Positions 40,058 to 47,795 of a stretch of 49,437 bases of DNA are shown here, piece after piece. A program made the translations under genes and the position numbers. The stretch is from contig CAJXRZ010000043.1 of the NCBI GenBank assembly GCA_913060515.1, positions 1 to 49,437 of the forward strand, in the 5' to 3' direction. The notes below the pieces were generated by a model. The model saw only the letters and a list, made by a program, of their open reading frames with translations. It was not told where the DNA came from and made no database searches. The DNA is from an uncultured Pseudomonadota bacterium (GTDB lineage: Bacteria > Myxococcota_A > UBA796 > CAJQPC01). Each line of letters opens with the position of its first letter. The first letter of the stretch is position 1.

Positions 40058-41067
40058 GGGCGCACCCCCGGAGGGAAGCGGGCGAAGTGGGCCGGCGAGG
40101 GCAGGCCCATAAAGCCCAAGGAGTCGATGGTGGTCACGCGCCAGTACACGCCCGCGTCAGGCTGCGTTGGCAGGGCGAAGGCTTCGGGAATCCAAGGGGT
40201 CTCCCCGACCTCTGTGTAGAACATCACGTCGGAGAAGCCCGGGTCGGCGGAGAACTCCAAGCGGTAGGCCAGCGCGCCTTCGGCTTCGGCCCAGCTGAAG
40301 TCCGGTACACGGAGCAGAGCCTGGTCCTCAGGCAGAGCCGGAGAGCCTGGGGCAGCGAGCTGGACGACGGGGCCCGGGGCCTCTCCCTCTTTGACCCGCA
40401 CGCCCTGGCCAGCGTCCAGGCCAATCTCGGTACCCGAGCCGCTCACGGAGACGCTGTTGCCCAGCGCCTCGGTGCGGGTCGATGCGTCTTCTTCGACATG
40501 GACGCGGAAGCCGCCTCCGCGCCCGCTGGCAACGCCGGCGCTGGTCTGGACGGTGACCAGCCCATCTTCGCCTTTCAGGTCTTCCTGCACGGTCAGGGAG
40601 CCCTGCTCCATGGTGACCAAGCTGCTGCGGTCGCCGTCAGACTCGTAGGTGTTGTTCAAGGTAATGCAGGTCTGTGGGAGCAGGCTGATCTCATCGCCCC
40701 CTTCTCCGGTGCAGCCAACAGCCAGCTTCAAGGTCAGGAAGCTGGCTTGGTCCGTGCAGATCCGTGCGCCGGGTGAGAGCAGCATTCCTGCTCCAAGGCT
40801 GACGGGGCCCAGTCCACGGTCCATCGTCGCCTGACCTCTCAGGGACTGCACAACGGCAGCTTGGTCGGCAGGGCCTTCAGAGGGGGGCATGCCCAGGATG
40901 GCGCCTACGGCGGGCTGCTCACCTTCGGCCAATCCGTTGATCTTGCGGAGCAGGCCAGCCAGCGCTGGGTCGCCCAGGTCCTCTGCGATGGACTCAACGG
41001 TGTCGCCTTCTCCGACGACTCGGTGGCCAGCGGCGCCGAGCATCAGCAGCATCAGCAGGGAGATCAT
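40054..41067 (-). CDS. Exported LysM-FecR domain protein
   Basis: A 337-residue exported protein. After the signal MISLLMLLMLGAAG comes a LysM domain (HRVVGEGDTVESIAEDLGDP, then LLRKINGLAEGEQPAVGAIL), predicted to bind peptidoglycan. Residues of about 95-225 match a FecR domain (LSPGARICTDQASFLTLKLA, LVTMEQGSLTVQEDL, VQTSAGVASGRGGGFRVHVE, GQGVRVKEGE). The C-terminal about 100 residues are Fn3-like (PDFSWAEAEGALAYRLEFSA, YWRVTTIDSLGFMGLPSP). FecR domains sense signals in the periplasm in anti-sigma regulators, but here there is no cytoplasmic part. The gene overlaps its neighbours on both sides by 4 nt. Confidence 0.85.
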   Translation of the reverse strand: MISLLMLLMLGAAGHRVVGEGDTVESIAEDLGDPALAGLLRKINGLAEGEQPAVGAILGMPPSEGPADQAAVVQSLRGQATMDRGLGPVSLGAGMLLSPGARICTDQASFLTLKLAVGCTGEGGDEISLLPQTCITLNNTYESDGDRSSLVTMEQGSLTVQEDLKGEDGLVTVQTSAGVASGRGGGFRVHVEEDASTRTEALGNSVSVSGSGTEIGLDAGQGVRVKEGEAPGPVVQLAAPGSPALPEDQALLRVPDFSWAEAEGALAYRLEFSADPGFSDVMFYTEVGETPWIPEAFALPTQPDAGVYWRVTTIDSLGFMGLPSPAHFARFPPGVRP

Positions 41068-42251
41068 TGCTCTGCTCCGGGAATGACGGGGGTGACCAAG
41101 GCGGAGCGTTGGTCAGTCTTGGAGAGCTCCGGCGGGGCCTGGTCGGGTGGGGGCAAGATGGTGATGCGGTCCTCGGAGATTCCAGAGGCGATCAAGACCT
41201 GCTTGGCCGCTTCGGCGCGAGAGTCAGCCAGCTCCTGGTTCGAGGCCGAGCTGCCGTCGGGCGAGTACAAACCCTGGACTTGTACGTCCCAGTCCCCGAG
41301 AAGCACGATGAAGTCCTCCAGCAGGGCACGCTCAGCGGCGCTGATCTGGCGGGAACCACCGGGGTAGTGGATGCGCAGCGGTTCCGGCGACGGCATGGTG
41401 TCGCCACGTACCCAGACGACCTGATCGGGGGCCACGCCCACCACAAAGTCGCTGCTCTGGCCTGCGCCAGTGATGATCAGATCCAGGCGACCTGGAGGGG
41501 CCGCCAGCACCAAGAGGCCGGTGGGGCCAATGGTCAGGGACTCGCCCTGGACCTGAACCGAGTCGCCGGGTCGAGAGACGACGATGACGCTGCCCTGGGT
41601 TGGGCTGCTAGGGTCCAGGACCACCACATCGGCAGAGCCAGGACTTGGGCCGTCTGCCATCTCGGAGGCCAGCTCGGAGCGCGCTTGTGCCGCCTCTTCT
41701 TCTGAGAGCCACTCACAGACCGGGAAGGGCACCCACTCCGGGCCGAGGGGGGCCTCGACAATTTCGCCAACCTCGGGCTCCACGAGGGGGGGCTCCACGA
41801 TGGGCTCTGGCTTGGGGGCCGGTGGCTTGCGAACCAAGCCCAAGCTGAGCTGGAAGGACTCAGGGGCCGTTCCTGCGACCAGATAGCGACCCTGGACGCG
41901 TAGACCCCAGCGCTCCATCTCAGTGGGCAGGTAGAGTCCCAAGCCGACGGCGCCCATTGGGGAGGGCTGTAGGTCCAGGTTTAGGCCATAGCCCAGCACC
42001 GCTTCCATGCGGCCCCAAGAGGCCTCGGGGTCGGTCAGGACAAAGCGCAGCTCGGGCCGAATGGCGATTCCTGCGGGTCCGCCTTGTGCCAAGAGCTCGG
42101 CAGCGAAGCGAGGGCTGAACCACGCACCAGCAGACAGGCCGATGCCGGCGTTGTTTGGGCCGGCCCTCTCGGAGAGTCCGCTGGAGGCGTGCAGGTGGCC
42201 TTCGAGCGAGGGTTGTGCCGCGAGTGCCATGGGCAGCAGTGCCAAGATCAT
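41064..42251 (-). CDS. Beta-barrel plus OmpA-like peptidoglycan-binding protein
   Basis: A 395-residue outer-membrane protein. The signal is MILALLPMALAAQ. Residues of about 15-140 look like an eight-stranded barrel (AGIGLSAGAWFSPRFAAELL, AVLGYGLNLDLQPSPMGAVG, WGLRVQGRYLV, SFQLSLGLV). A Pro/Glu-rich linker (PKPEPIVEPPLVEPEVGE) leads to a middle domain with EEEAAQARSELAS and a PEGA-like beta region. The C-terminus resembles OmpA: PLRIHYPGGSRQISAAERAL, VQVQGLYSPDGSSASNQELA and DSRAEAAKQVLIASGISEDR. Some canonical peptidoglycan contact residues are not obvious, so this domain may be diverged. It is joined to the kinase gene and to the LysM-FecR gene by 4-nt overlaps. Confidence 0.82.
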   Translation of the reverse strand: MILALLPMALAAQPSLEGHLHASSGLSERAGPNNAGIGLSAGAWFSPRFAAELLAQGGPAGIAIRPELRFVLTDPEASWGRMEAVLGYGLNLDLQPSPMGAVGLGLYLPTEMERWGLRVQGRYLVAGTAPESFQLSLGLVRKPPAPKPEPIVEPPLVEPEVGEIVEAPLGPEWVPFPVCEWLSEEEAAQARSELASEMADGPSPGSADVVVLDPSSPTQGSVIVVSRPGDSVQVQGESLTIGPTGLLVLAAPPGRLDLIITGAGQSSDFVVGVAPDQVVWVRGDTMPSPEPLRIHYPGGSRQISAAERALLEDFIVLLGDWDVQVQGLYSPDGSSASNQELADSRAEAAKQVLIASGISEDRITILPPPDQAPPELSKTDQRSALVTPVIPGAEQ

Positions 42252-44059
42252 GGGGCCGCCTTGAAAGCGATGGATCCGCTTGCTGCGCCACCGGATGTCT
42301 GGCGGCTGTATTCCCCTTGAAGGTCGGAGCCGTTGAGGAAGAGTGTCAGTTTCAAGTCTCTGCCGTTCGACGAGGAGAGGTTCAAGCGCCCAGATTCTGG
42401 ATCGAACTTTCCGCTCAGTGGTGTGTTTGACTCCTGGCCGCCCGCAAAGGCAGTCCAGACCGCCCTTACGCGCTCCGGGGAGCCACGCAGGTCAAGCTCA
42501 ACGTACCCCAAGCTGCCAGCGGCGCTTCCCACCTGCCACTTGCCGAATGGGGGACCGTCTGTTGTGGCGGCTGGCTCAGGTTGCTCTGGATCGGCAACCG
42601 GCGGGTCAACCTTGGCCTTGGCCTTGGGCCTCTCGGGCGTGAGAGCCGGCTTGGGTTCGGGGTCAAGCTCCGCGACGACGGGCTCCACCTCTGGCTCGAT
42701 TTCAGGCTCCACGAAGGGCTCTACGACGGGCAGTTCAGGGGTCGTGACCTCCGGCGAGGTCACCACGGGCAACTCCCCACCATCTCCTGATCCCTGCGAT
42801 TGCGTCCACATCCAGCCCAAGCCAAGTAGCAAGGGAAGCAGGAGTAGCAGCCAGAGGGGGCTTGGGCCCTTGGACGCCTCGTCTTCTTTGGCCAGGGGAG
42901 CCGCTGCCCCCAGTGCCCCTGTGCCCATTTGCTTGGACAGAGGCTCGTTTACTTCGGGAACTTGAGTCAGTCCGGCGCCGCGGAGTTCGCTCTCCAGTTG
43001 GCCGGCTTGTACGACTTTCGCCGCATACAGTTCAAAGTCGTCCCCCAGGAATGTGATCGCCGCGCGCGTGGCGTCCTCGTCCATGGGAAGGAGCGTGGGA
43101 TTGTCCACGTTCTCGGGGAGGGACTCGATGGCATCCGCACCCAGGGTTGGTGTTCGCCCCATGTCCGTTCCACCCATCAGGGAGCGGCTCGGCTCGGGGA
43201 AGTTCTCCGGGTTGGTGGCGCTGTCTCTGTAGGGTTCGCTGCCAGAGTCCGGCAGGAATCGCACGATTTCACGTGCCATGGCCTGAGCGCTCTCAAAGCG
43301 AGCGGACGGGTCGTGGCGCGTTGCGCGGACCAGAATCTCCTGTAGTTGGGGCGGCAGCCCCTCCAAGCGCTTCGACCCAAGCTCTACGGTGAACAGGTCC
43401 ACCGGGTTGGCTCCGGTGAGCAGGTTGTAGAGCATTGCGCCAGTTGCGTACACGTCTGCGCTTGCAGAGACCGAGCGGGCGTCCAATCGCTGCTCGGGTG
43501 GCATGAAGGACAGGGAGCCCATGGCCACGCCAGTCCGTGTTGTGCGGTGCTGGTCCTCGGTGAGTAGTGCGATGCCGAAGTCCGCCAGCAGCGCCGTTCC
43601 ACGGGAGTTCAAGAGCACGTTCTGGGGCTTGACGTCGCGGTGCACCATGCCTGCGGCGTGGGCGGCCGCTAGGGCCGAGAGAACCTGAACGGTGAAGGAC
43701 AGGGCGGTGCGGGGCTCCATGGGGCCGGTTCGCTCCAGCCACTCCGAGAGGCTGCCCCCCTCCGCCAGGTCCATGATGACGAAGTCCAGCTCGTCCGTGC
43801 TCGCCACGTCGTAGATGGTCAGTACGTTTGGATGGGCCAGGCGAGCCATGGCGCGGGCTTCTGCGCGCAGGCGCTTCCGCAAAGCCTGGCGACGCTGGGG
43901 TCGGCCCGCGTTCAGGATCTTCACGGCCCGTCGAACACCCAACTCAGCGTCTTCGACTTCCCAGACGCTGGCCGTTCCACCCACGCCGAGCTCGCGCAAA
44001 AGCTCAAAGCGCCCGCCTAGGAGCGTTCCTCTCTGGACGGGTTGGGGACTCTCGGGCAC
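42248..44059 (-). CDS. Transmembrane Hanks-type Ser/Thr protein kinase
   Basis: A 603-residue kinase. The catalytic domain spans about residues 16-270: Gly loop LGVGGTASVW, Lys47 in AVKIL, HRD at 140-142 in HRDVKPQNVLL, DFG at 160-162, and the activation segment with GVAMGSLSFMPPEQRL. A Thr/Pro-rich juxtamembrane part follows, one membrane helix at about 401-418 (WLLLLLPLLLGLGWMW), then a Pro/Glu/Val-rich periplasmic spacer and a C-terminal domain of about 100 residues (FGKWQVGSAAGSLGYVELDL and on) of unknown fold. It is the first of four genes with 4-nt overlaps; its partners are an OmpA-like, a LysM-FecR and a barrel protein. The start is GTG. An FHA regulator lies 77 nt upstream. Confidence 0.95.
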   Translation of the reverse strand: MPESPQPVQRGTLLGGRFELLRELGVGGTASVWEVEDAELGVRRAVKILNAGRPQRRQALRKRLRAEARAMARLAHPNVLTIYDVASTDELDFVIMDLAEGGSLSEWLERTGPMEPRTALSFTVQVLSALAAAHAAGMVHRDVKPQNVLLNSRGTALLADFGIALLTEDQHRTTRTGVAMGSLSFMPPEQRLDARSVSASADVYATGAMLYNLLTGANPVDLFTVELGSKRLEGLPPQLQEILVRATRHDPSARFESAQAMAREIVRFLPDSGSEPYRDSATNPENFPEPSRSLMGGTDMGRTPTLGADAIESLPENVDNPTLLPMDEDATRAAITFLGDDFELYAAKVVQAGQLESELRGAGLTQVPEVNEPLSKQMGTGALGAAAPLAKEDEASKGPSPLWLLLLLPLLLGLGWMWTQSQGSGDGGELPVVTSPEVTTPELPVVEPFVEPEIEPEVEPVVAELDPEPKPALTPERPKAKAKVDPPVADPEQPEPAATTDGPPFGKWQVGSAAGSLGYVELDLRGSPERVRAVWTAFAGGQESNTPLSGKFDPESGRLNLSSSNGRDLKLTLFLNGSDLQGEYSRQTSGGAASGSIAFKAAP

Positions 44060-44136
44060 CGGTAGACTCGGGGCAGGTGGTTCACACCTGTTCTAGCACG
44101 GGCCACAATCGCTTGCCTGTTGGTGCCAGCACCGTG

Positions 44137-45117
44137 TCAGGTGATCTGGACTTCCGCCAAACGGGCGCGGATGTAGCGCTTGCGCTTCTCGATGAACCAA
44201 GGATCAAAGCCAGCGCCCTTTAGCTCACGGCGCAGGCGGTAGACCAGCACGTGCAGGCTGTTGGTGTCCTTGCCCTTCGAGCCGCGACCCCAGATGCCTG
44301 TTGCGACGGTCTGGTCCTGAATCCAGCCACACTCGGTGTTGCCCATGCCGGCCTCCCGGTCTTTGGCGACCTGGGTGGCCAAGAGGTAGAGCAGAACGGC
44401 CCGGTTCTCCGCAGAGACGACGTAGCGAGTCCCTCCGCTCAGGTCCAAGAGCGTGGCTTGTGGGCCAGTGCTGCCGTCGAGGGTGGCCTCGAGACGGTAG
44501 TTGTAGCGCTCGCCTTCGGGGGCGGCGGTGGGGGCGTGAACCTGGTCGGCGACCCGGAGCACAAAGGTCCGGCCAGCGACCTCGAAGGGCTCGTCGGCCT
44601 CGAGGGGATGGTCCTCGTCGTCTACACCCAGCCAGACCTCGCCCATACCCACGAGGAGCAACATGGCGGCTTCTTCGGGGCCATCGTCCAGGCGCAGGTC
44701 TGCGTCGGGAGAGGAGCCGATCACAAACCGGTCCGTCTGGATGGAGTAGCGAAGGCTGCCGTCGGCCGTCTCGATGGCGAAGGCGAGCGGCAAGTCCATG
44801 GACTGCTCGCCCACGACGTTGAGCTCGAGCTGGAGTTCAGGTCCGAGACGGACTTTGCTGGCTCCGGTGATCTGTGCCGGAGCAGAGATCCGTTGCTCAT
44901 CGATGTGGGTGCCGTTTCGGCTGCCCAGGTCCTTGATCCAGAGATTCCCTCCCTCAAACCAGACCATCGCGTGGTGCCAGCTGATTCGGTCGTCCTGGAT
45001 GCAGACATCGTTGGTGGGCGCGCGGCCCAGGGTCAAGGGGCGACCACCCACCCGCGCAGTGCGGCCAGGGGATCCATCTTGACGAACTCGGACTTCTATT
45101 TGTGCAGACACCCCCAC
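44137..45117 (-). CDS. FHA-domain protein with C-terminal winged-helix DNA-binding domain
   Basis: A 326-residue cytoplasmic regulator. Residues of about 5-95 are a complete FHA domain that reads phosphothreonine: LTLGRAPTNDVCIQDDRISW, HHAMVW, LWIKDLGSRNGTHIDEQRIS. A second, degenerate FHA-like region follows (YSIQTDRFVIGSSPDADLRL). The C-terminal about 110 residues fit the OmpR/SARP-type winged helix: RAVLLYLLATQVAKDREA, then KDTNSLHVLVYRLRRELKGA and WFIEKRKRYIRARL. This combination recalls mycobacterial EmbR, which is controlled by the neighbouring kinase PknH, but with the domain order reversed. The gene is followed by the Ser/Thr kinase on the same strand. The start is GTG at 45117, only 10 nt from a terminator stem, with no clear ribosome site; GTG at 45111 is an alternative. 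Confidence 0.88.
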   Translation of the reverse strand: MGVSAQIEVRVRQDGSPGRTARVGGRPLTLGRAPTNDVCIQDDRISWHHAMVWFEGGNLWIKDLGSRNGTHIDEQRISAPAQITGASKVRLGPELQLELNVVGEQSMDLPLAFAIETADGSLRYSIQTDRFVIGSSPDADLRLDDGPEEAAMLLLVGMGEVWLGVDDEDHPLEADEPFEVAGRTFVLRVADQVHAPTAAPEGERYNYRLEATLDGSTGPQATLLDLSGGTRYVVSAENRAVLLYLLATQVAKDREAGMGNTECGWIQDQTVATGIWGRGSKGKDTNSLHVLVYRLRRELKGAGFDPWFIEKRKRYIRARLAEVQIT

Positions 45118-45127
45118 ACTCTAACAA

Positions 45128-45158
45128 AAAACGCCCCGCCGAAGGGGCGGGGCGTTTT
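45128..45158 (-). terminator. Rho-independent terminator after mscS
   Basis: A perfect 13-bp stem (arms 45128-45140 and 45146-45158) with a 5-nt loop, GC-rich, followed on the minus strand by TTTTTTG. It lies 24 nt after the MscS stop codon. It also sits 10 nt ahead of the FHA gene start on the same strand. Confidence 0.93.
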
Positions 45159-45182
45159 GGAATTGCTTCCGATCCGCAGGAC

Positions 45183-46070
45183 TCAGTCCTTGGCGATCAC
45201 GATGGTCTGGTATGGAATACCGATGTTGGCCTTGTTCAAGGCGTCGTAGCAGCGGGTGCGAACGTCTCCCTGCACACCGACCCAGTCGGCCCATTCGACC
45301 CAGACCATGACGGTGAAGTCGACGGAGCTTGCGCCCATGTTGACGAAGACAACAGCGACGTCGGGGTCCTTGAGCACCAAGGCGCTCTCACGAGCGGCAG
45401 CGGCGAGGATTTCGCTGACGACCTTGATGTCGGTGCCGTAGTCAACACCCACATCGATGTGGGCGCGGCGCTTTCCAACGGTCGCGTAGTTGGTGATGCT
45501 GCCGCCAGTGATGGCGGAGTTCGGGATGATGATGGTCTCACCACCGGGGGTCTCCATCGTCGTGGCGAAGAGTCCGATGTCCTTGACCATGCCAGTGCTT
45601 CCACCGGCTTCGACCACTTGTCCGACCTGGAAGGGGCGGAAGAAGAGGATCATCACGCCGCTGGCGAAGTTGCCCAGGCTGCCCTGCAGTGCCAGACCAA
45701 TGGCCAGACCTGCGGAACCGAGGATTGCGATGACCGAGGTGGTCTCAATACCGACCTTGGCCAAGGCTGCGATCACCGTGGCGGCGATCAGCATGTAGCG
45801 AACGATGTTGCCGAGGAATCGGCTCACGGAGACGTCGATCTCGCGCTTGGTCATCTGGCTGACGACGAGCTTCTGAACCCAGCCGGCAATCATCCAACCA
45901 ATGATCAGGGTCACCAGGGCGATCAGCACGTTGGTGCCGACCTCGATGCCCTTGTCCATCCAGTAGTCCAGGTCTTCGAATCCGGGAGTGGCTGCAGCGG
46001 CCGCTGCGGCGTCAGGGACGCCATCTTGTGCTGCGGCCTGGCCGGCCAGCAGGAGGAGGAAGTTGAGCAT
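45183..46070 (-). CDS. mscS: Small-conductance mechanosensitive channel, MscS family
   Basis: A 295-residue inner-membrane channel. An uncharged signal peptide (MLNFLLLLAGQAAAQ) and an Ala-rich stretch precede three membrane helices: NVLIALVTLIIGWMIAGWV, IVRYMLIAATVIAALAKVG and the pore helix in LGSAGLAIGLALQGSLGNFA, then SGVMILFFRPFQVGQVV. The beta domain has ETIIIPNSAITGGSITNYA, a family hallmark. It opens under membrane tension to release solutes on osmotic downshock. The signal peptide gives an N-out topology as in MscS. It is 29 nt downstream of a DUF481 outer-membrane gene and is followed by a strong terminator. Confidence 0.93.
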   Translation of the reverse strand: MLNFLLLLAGQAAAQDGVPDAAAAAAATPGFEDLDYWMDKGIEVGTNVLIALVTLIIGWMIAGWVQKLVVSQMTKREIDVSVSRFLGNIVRYMLIAATVIAALAKVGIETTSVIAILGSAGLAIGLALQGSLGNFASGVMILFFRPFQVGQVVEAGGSTGMVKDIGLFATTMETPGGETIIIPNSAITGGSITNYATVGKRRAHIDVGVDYGTDIKVVSEILAAAARESALVLKDPDVAVVFVNMGASSVDFTVMVWVEWADWVGVQGDVRTRCYDALNKANIGIPYQTIVIAKD

Positions 46071-46099
46071 GTGTGCTCCTTTTCGTAGGTTCTAAGTCG

Positions 46100-46921
46100 T
46101 TAGAGGATGCTGGCGACAACACTGAGCATGGTGGTCTGGTCCATCTTGCGAAATCCCTCGACCGGGGTGTTGTCGTAGTACAAGTCGTTGGAGAGCTTCA
46201 GAGCGAGGTTGTCGCTGAGCTGCATGGTCAACGCGGCGCGGTTGATGAGGCGCAAGTCTGCGGGAGACAAGACGTTCTCGTAGGCCTCGATGGTCTCGGA
46301 GAAGTTGATGTTCTCGTTGAAGGTGTGGCTGAAGCCGATCAGCGCGCGGGCGGCGAAGATGGTCTCGTAGTCCACAAAGTCGTCTGGACGGGGGTCTGGG
46401 ATGACGCGGCTCTCTTGGATGACCGCAGCACCAAGCTCTACCAGCAGCTTGGTGGTGTCGTTGTCGACCAAGCTGCGGCTGTAACCAGCCTGCTCCGTGA
46501 GTCGGTACTCGATACCGGCGAAGGTATCGATGTAGGCGCCGCCCATGGCGTAGATCGAAGCCTTGGGGCCCAAGAATCGGTCGTAGCGCAGGTTGGAGTC
46601 GAACTTCAGGGCGTTGAGCTGGCGGTCGACGGTGCGCTCGGGGTCGCTCAGGATGCCGTCTCCGTCACCGTCCGCGCGGCTGCGCCCGGTCAGGCCCATT
46701 GCGGTCAGGGTCATCTTGTTGGCTTCCCAGCGGTAGCCCCCGTTGATGGTGCCTTTTACGGTCCAGAAATCGGTGTTTCCGGTCGTCATAGCGCCACCAA
46801 CTTCGGCGGAGAGATCGGCTTCGGGGGCCTCGGCCTCCTCAATGGCCTTCTCGGTCTCTTTGAAGTCGACGGTGTCTACGTCTTGGGCAAGGGCGGCGTT
46901 CATCATCAGCATTGCGAGCAT
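46100..46921 (-). CDS. DUF481-family outer-membrane protein
   Basis: A 273-residue exported barrel protein. The signal is MLAMLMMNAALA, cleaved before QDVDT, and GGAGGTGA precedes the ATG. After an acidic helical segment come repeated amphipathic strands: EVGGAMTTGNTDFWTVKGTI, NGGYRWEANKMTLTAMGLTG, LNALKFDSNLRYDRFLGPKA, AGIEYRLTEQAGYSRSLVDN and FAARALIGFSHTFNENINFS. The SAEVGGAMTTGNTD start and LTMQLSDNLALKLSNDLYYD near the end are typical of DUF481 (YdiY-like) proteins, whose function is unknown. It is the first gene of a two-gene unit with mscS, which suggests an envelope or osmotic role by position only. Confidence 0.88.
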   Translation of the reverse strand: MLAMLMMNAALAQDVDTVDFKETEKAIEEAEAPEADLSAEVGGAMTTGNTDFWTVKGTINGGYRWEANKMTLTAMGLTGRSRADGDGDGILSDPERTVDRQLNALKFDSNLRYDRFLGPKASIYAMGGAYIDTFAGIEYRLTEQAGYSRSLVDNDTTKLLVELGAAVIQESRVIPDPRPDDFVDYETIFAARALIGFSHTFNENINFSETIEAYENVLSPADLRLINRAALTMQLSDNLALKLSNDLYYDNTPVEGFRKMDQTTMLSVVASIL

Positions 46922-47053
46922 CGCTCACCTCCATCAGTTTGGTTTAGGCAGTGTTTTTAGGCAATCTGTGCGCGTCGGTCTATTACGCGGCCGTGTCGGG
47001 CCCCTGACCTGAAGCTCACATGATTGGAATGATCCAAAATCCAGGGCTGGCTT

Positions 47054-47066
47054 TAGGACAGTCCTA
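47054..47066. promoter_or_regulatory. 13-bp palindrome in the DUF481/ceramidase intergenic region
   Basis: TAGGAC-A-GTCCTA is a perfect odd-length dyad in the 229-nt gap between the divergent DUF481 and ceramidase genes. It may be an operator; no regulator is identified. Apart from it and the ribosome site of the DUF481 gene, this gap shows nothing clear. Confidence 0.3.
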
Positions 47067-47150
47067 TTAGCACCTTGGATTCTTGCCCGGCGGCCCATCT
47101 GCAAAGCCTTTAGTAAGGGGTCTCCCGAGCAGCCCTCTCTCAGGACCCCC

Positions 47151-47795
47151 TTGCAAGCTGTCGACCTCTACTGTGAGCGCCTGGACGCAGCCCTCTGGGC
47201 CGAGCCCGTCAACGCGCTGAGCAATCTGGCCTTCGTGCTGGGCGCCCTCGTTCTCTGGCGAGTGCCTGCCGCCCGGGTGCCTGCCGCGCTCTTGGCCTTG
47301 GTGGGGGTGGGGAGCTTCGTCTTTCACACCTGGGCCACCCAGCTGGCCATGGCGCTGGATGTGCTCCCCATCCTGGTTCTGATCGCATGGGCCGGGCGAG
47401 AGGCTCTGATCCGCAAGCTTCAGTGGCCGCTTTCCCGCATCGTCACAGTCGCTGTGGTCTTGTTTCTAGGCGTCCTGCCCCTCTGGTTTTGGGTAGAGGA
47501 CCCAGCCGCGGCGGGCATCGCCTACGTGCCCGCAGGAGTGCTGCTCTGGGCCGTTTGGTCACGCTTCCACACCCAAGGCCACGCTGGTGCCTCCGCGCTC
47601 CTATTGGCCTCGTTTTCGTTCACAGGTGCCTACACTGCACGGGCACTCGATGGCGTGCTGTGCCCGTGGATTCCCCTGGGCACGCACTGGATCTGGCACC
47701 TGCTCAACGCCTTGGCCATGAGCGCCTTGATCGCTGGCCTCACGCCAGGAGAGCAGCCCCCGCGCCTCCGGCCATCAGGAGCGCCAGAGGCGTAA
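47151..47795 (+). CDS. Alkaline ceramidase-family membrane protein
   Basis: A 214-residue integral membrane hydrolase with about seven helices. Family motifs are in order: VDLYCERLDAALWAEPVNAL then SNLAFVLGALVLW at the N-terminus, VGVGSFVFHTWATQLAMALD then LPI, and LGTHWIWHLLNALAMSALI near the end. The conserved His and Asp residues form the zinc site of CREST-superfamily ceramidases, which split the amide bond of ceramide. The natural substrate in bacteria may be another N-acyl lipid. The start is TTG and matches the usual N-terminus; no ATG or GTG lies upstream in frame. Its last 56 nt overlap the convergent DUF3995-like gene. Confidence 0.85.
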   Translation: MQAVDLYCERLDAALWAEPVNALSNLAFVLGALVLWRVPAARVPAALLALVGVGSFVFHTWATQLAMALDVLPILVLIAWAGREALIRKLQWPLSRIVTVAVVLFLGVLPLWFWVEDPAAAGIAYVPAGVLLWAVWSRFHTQGHAGASALLLASFSFTGAYTARALDGVLCPWIPLGTHWIWHLLNALAMSALIAGLTPGEQPPRLRPSGAPEA

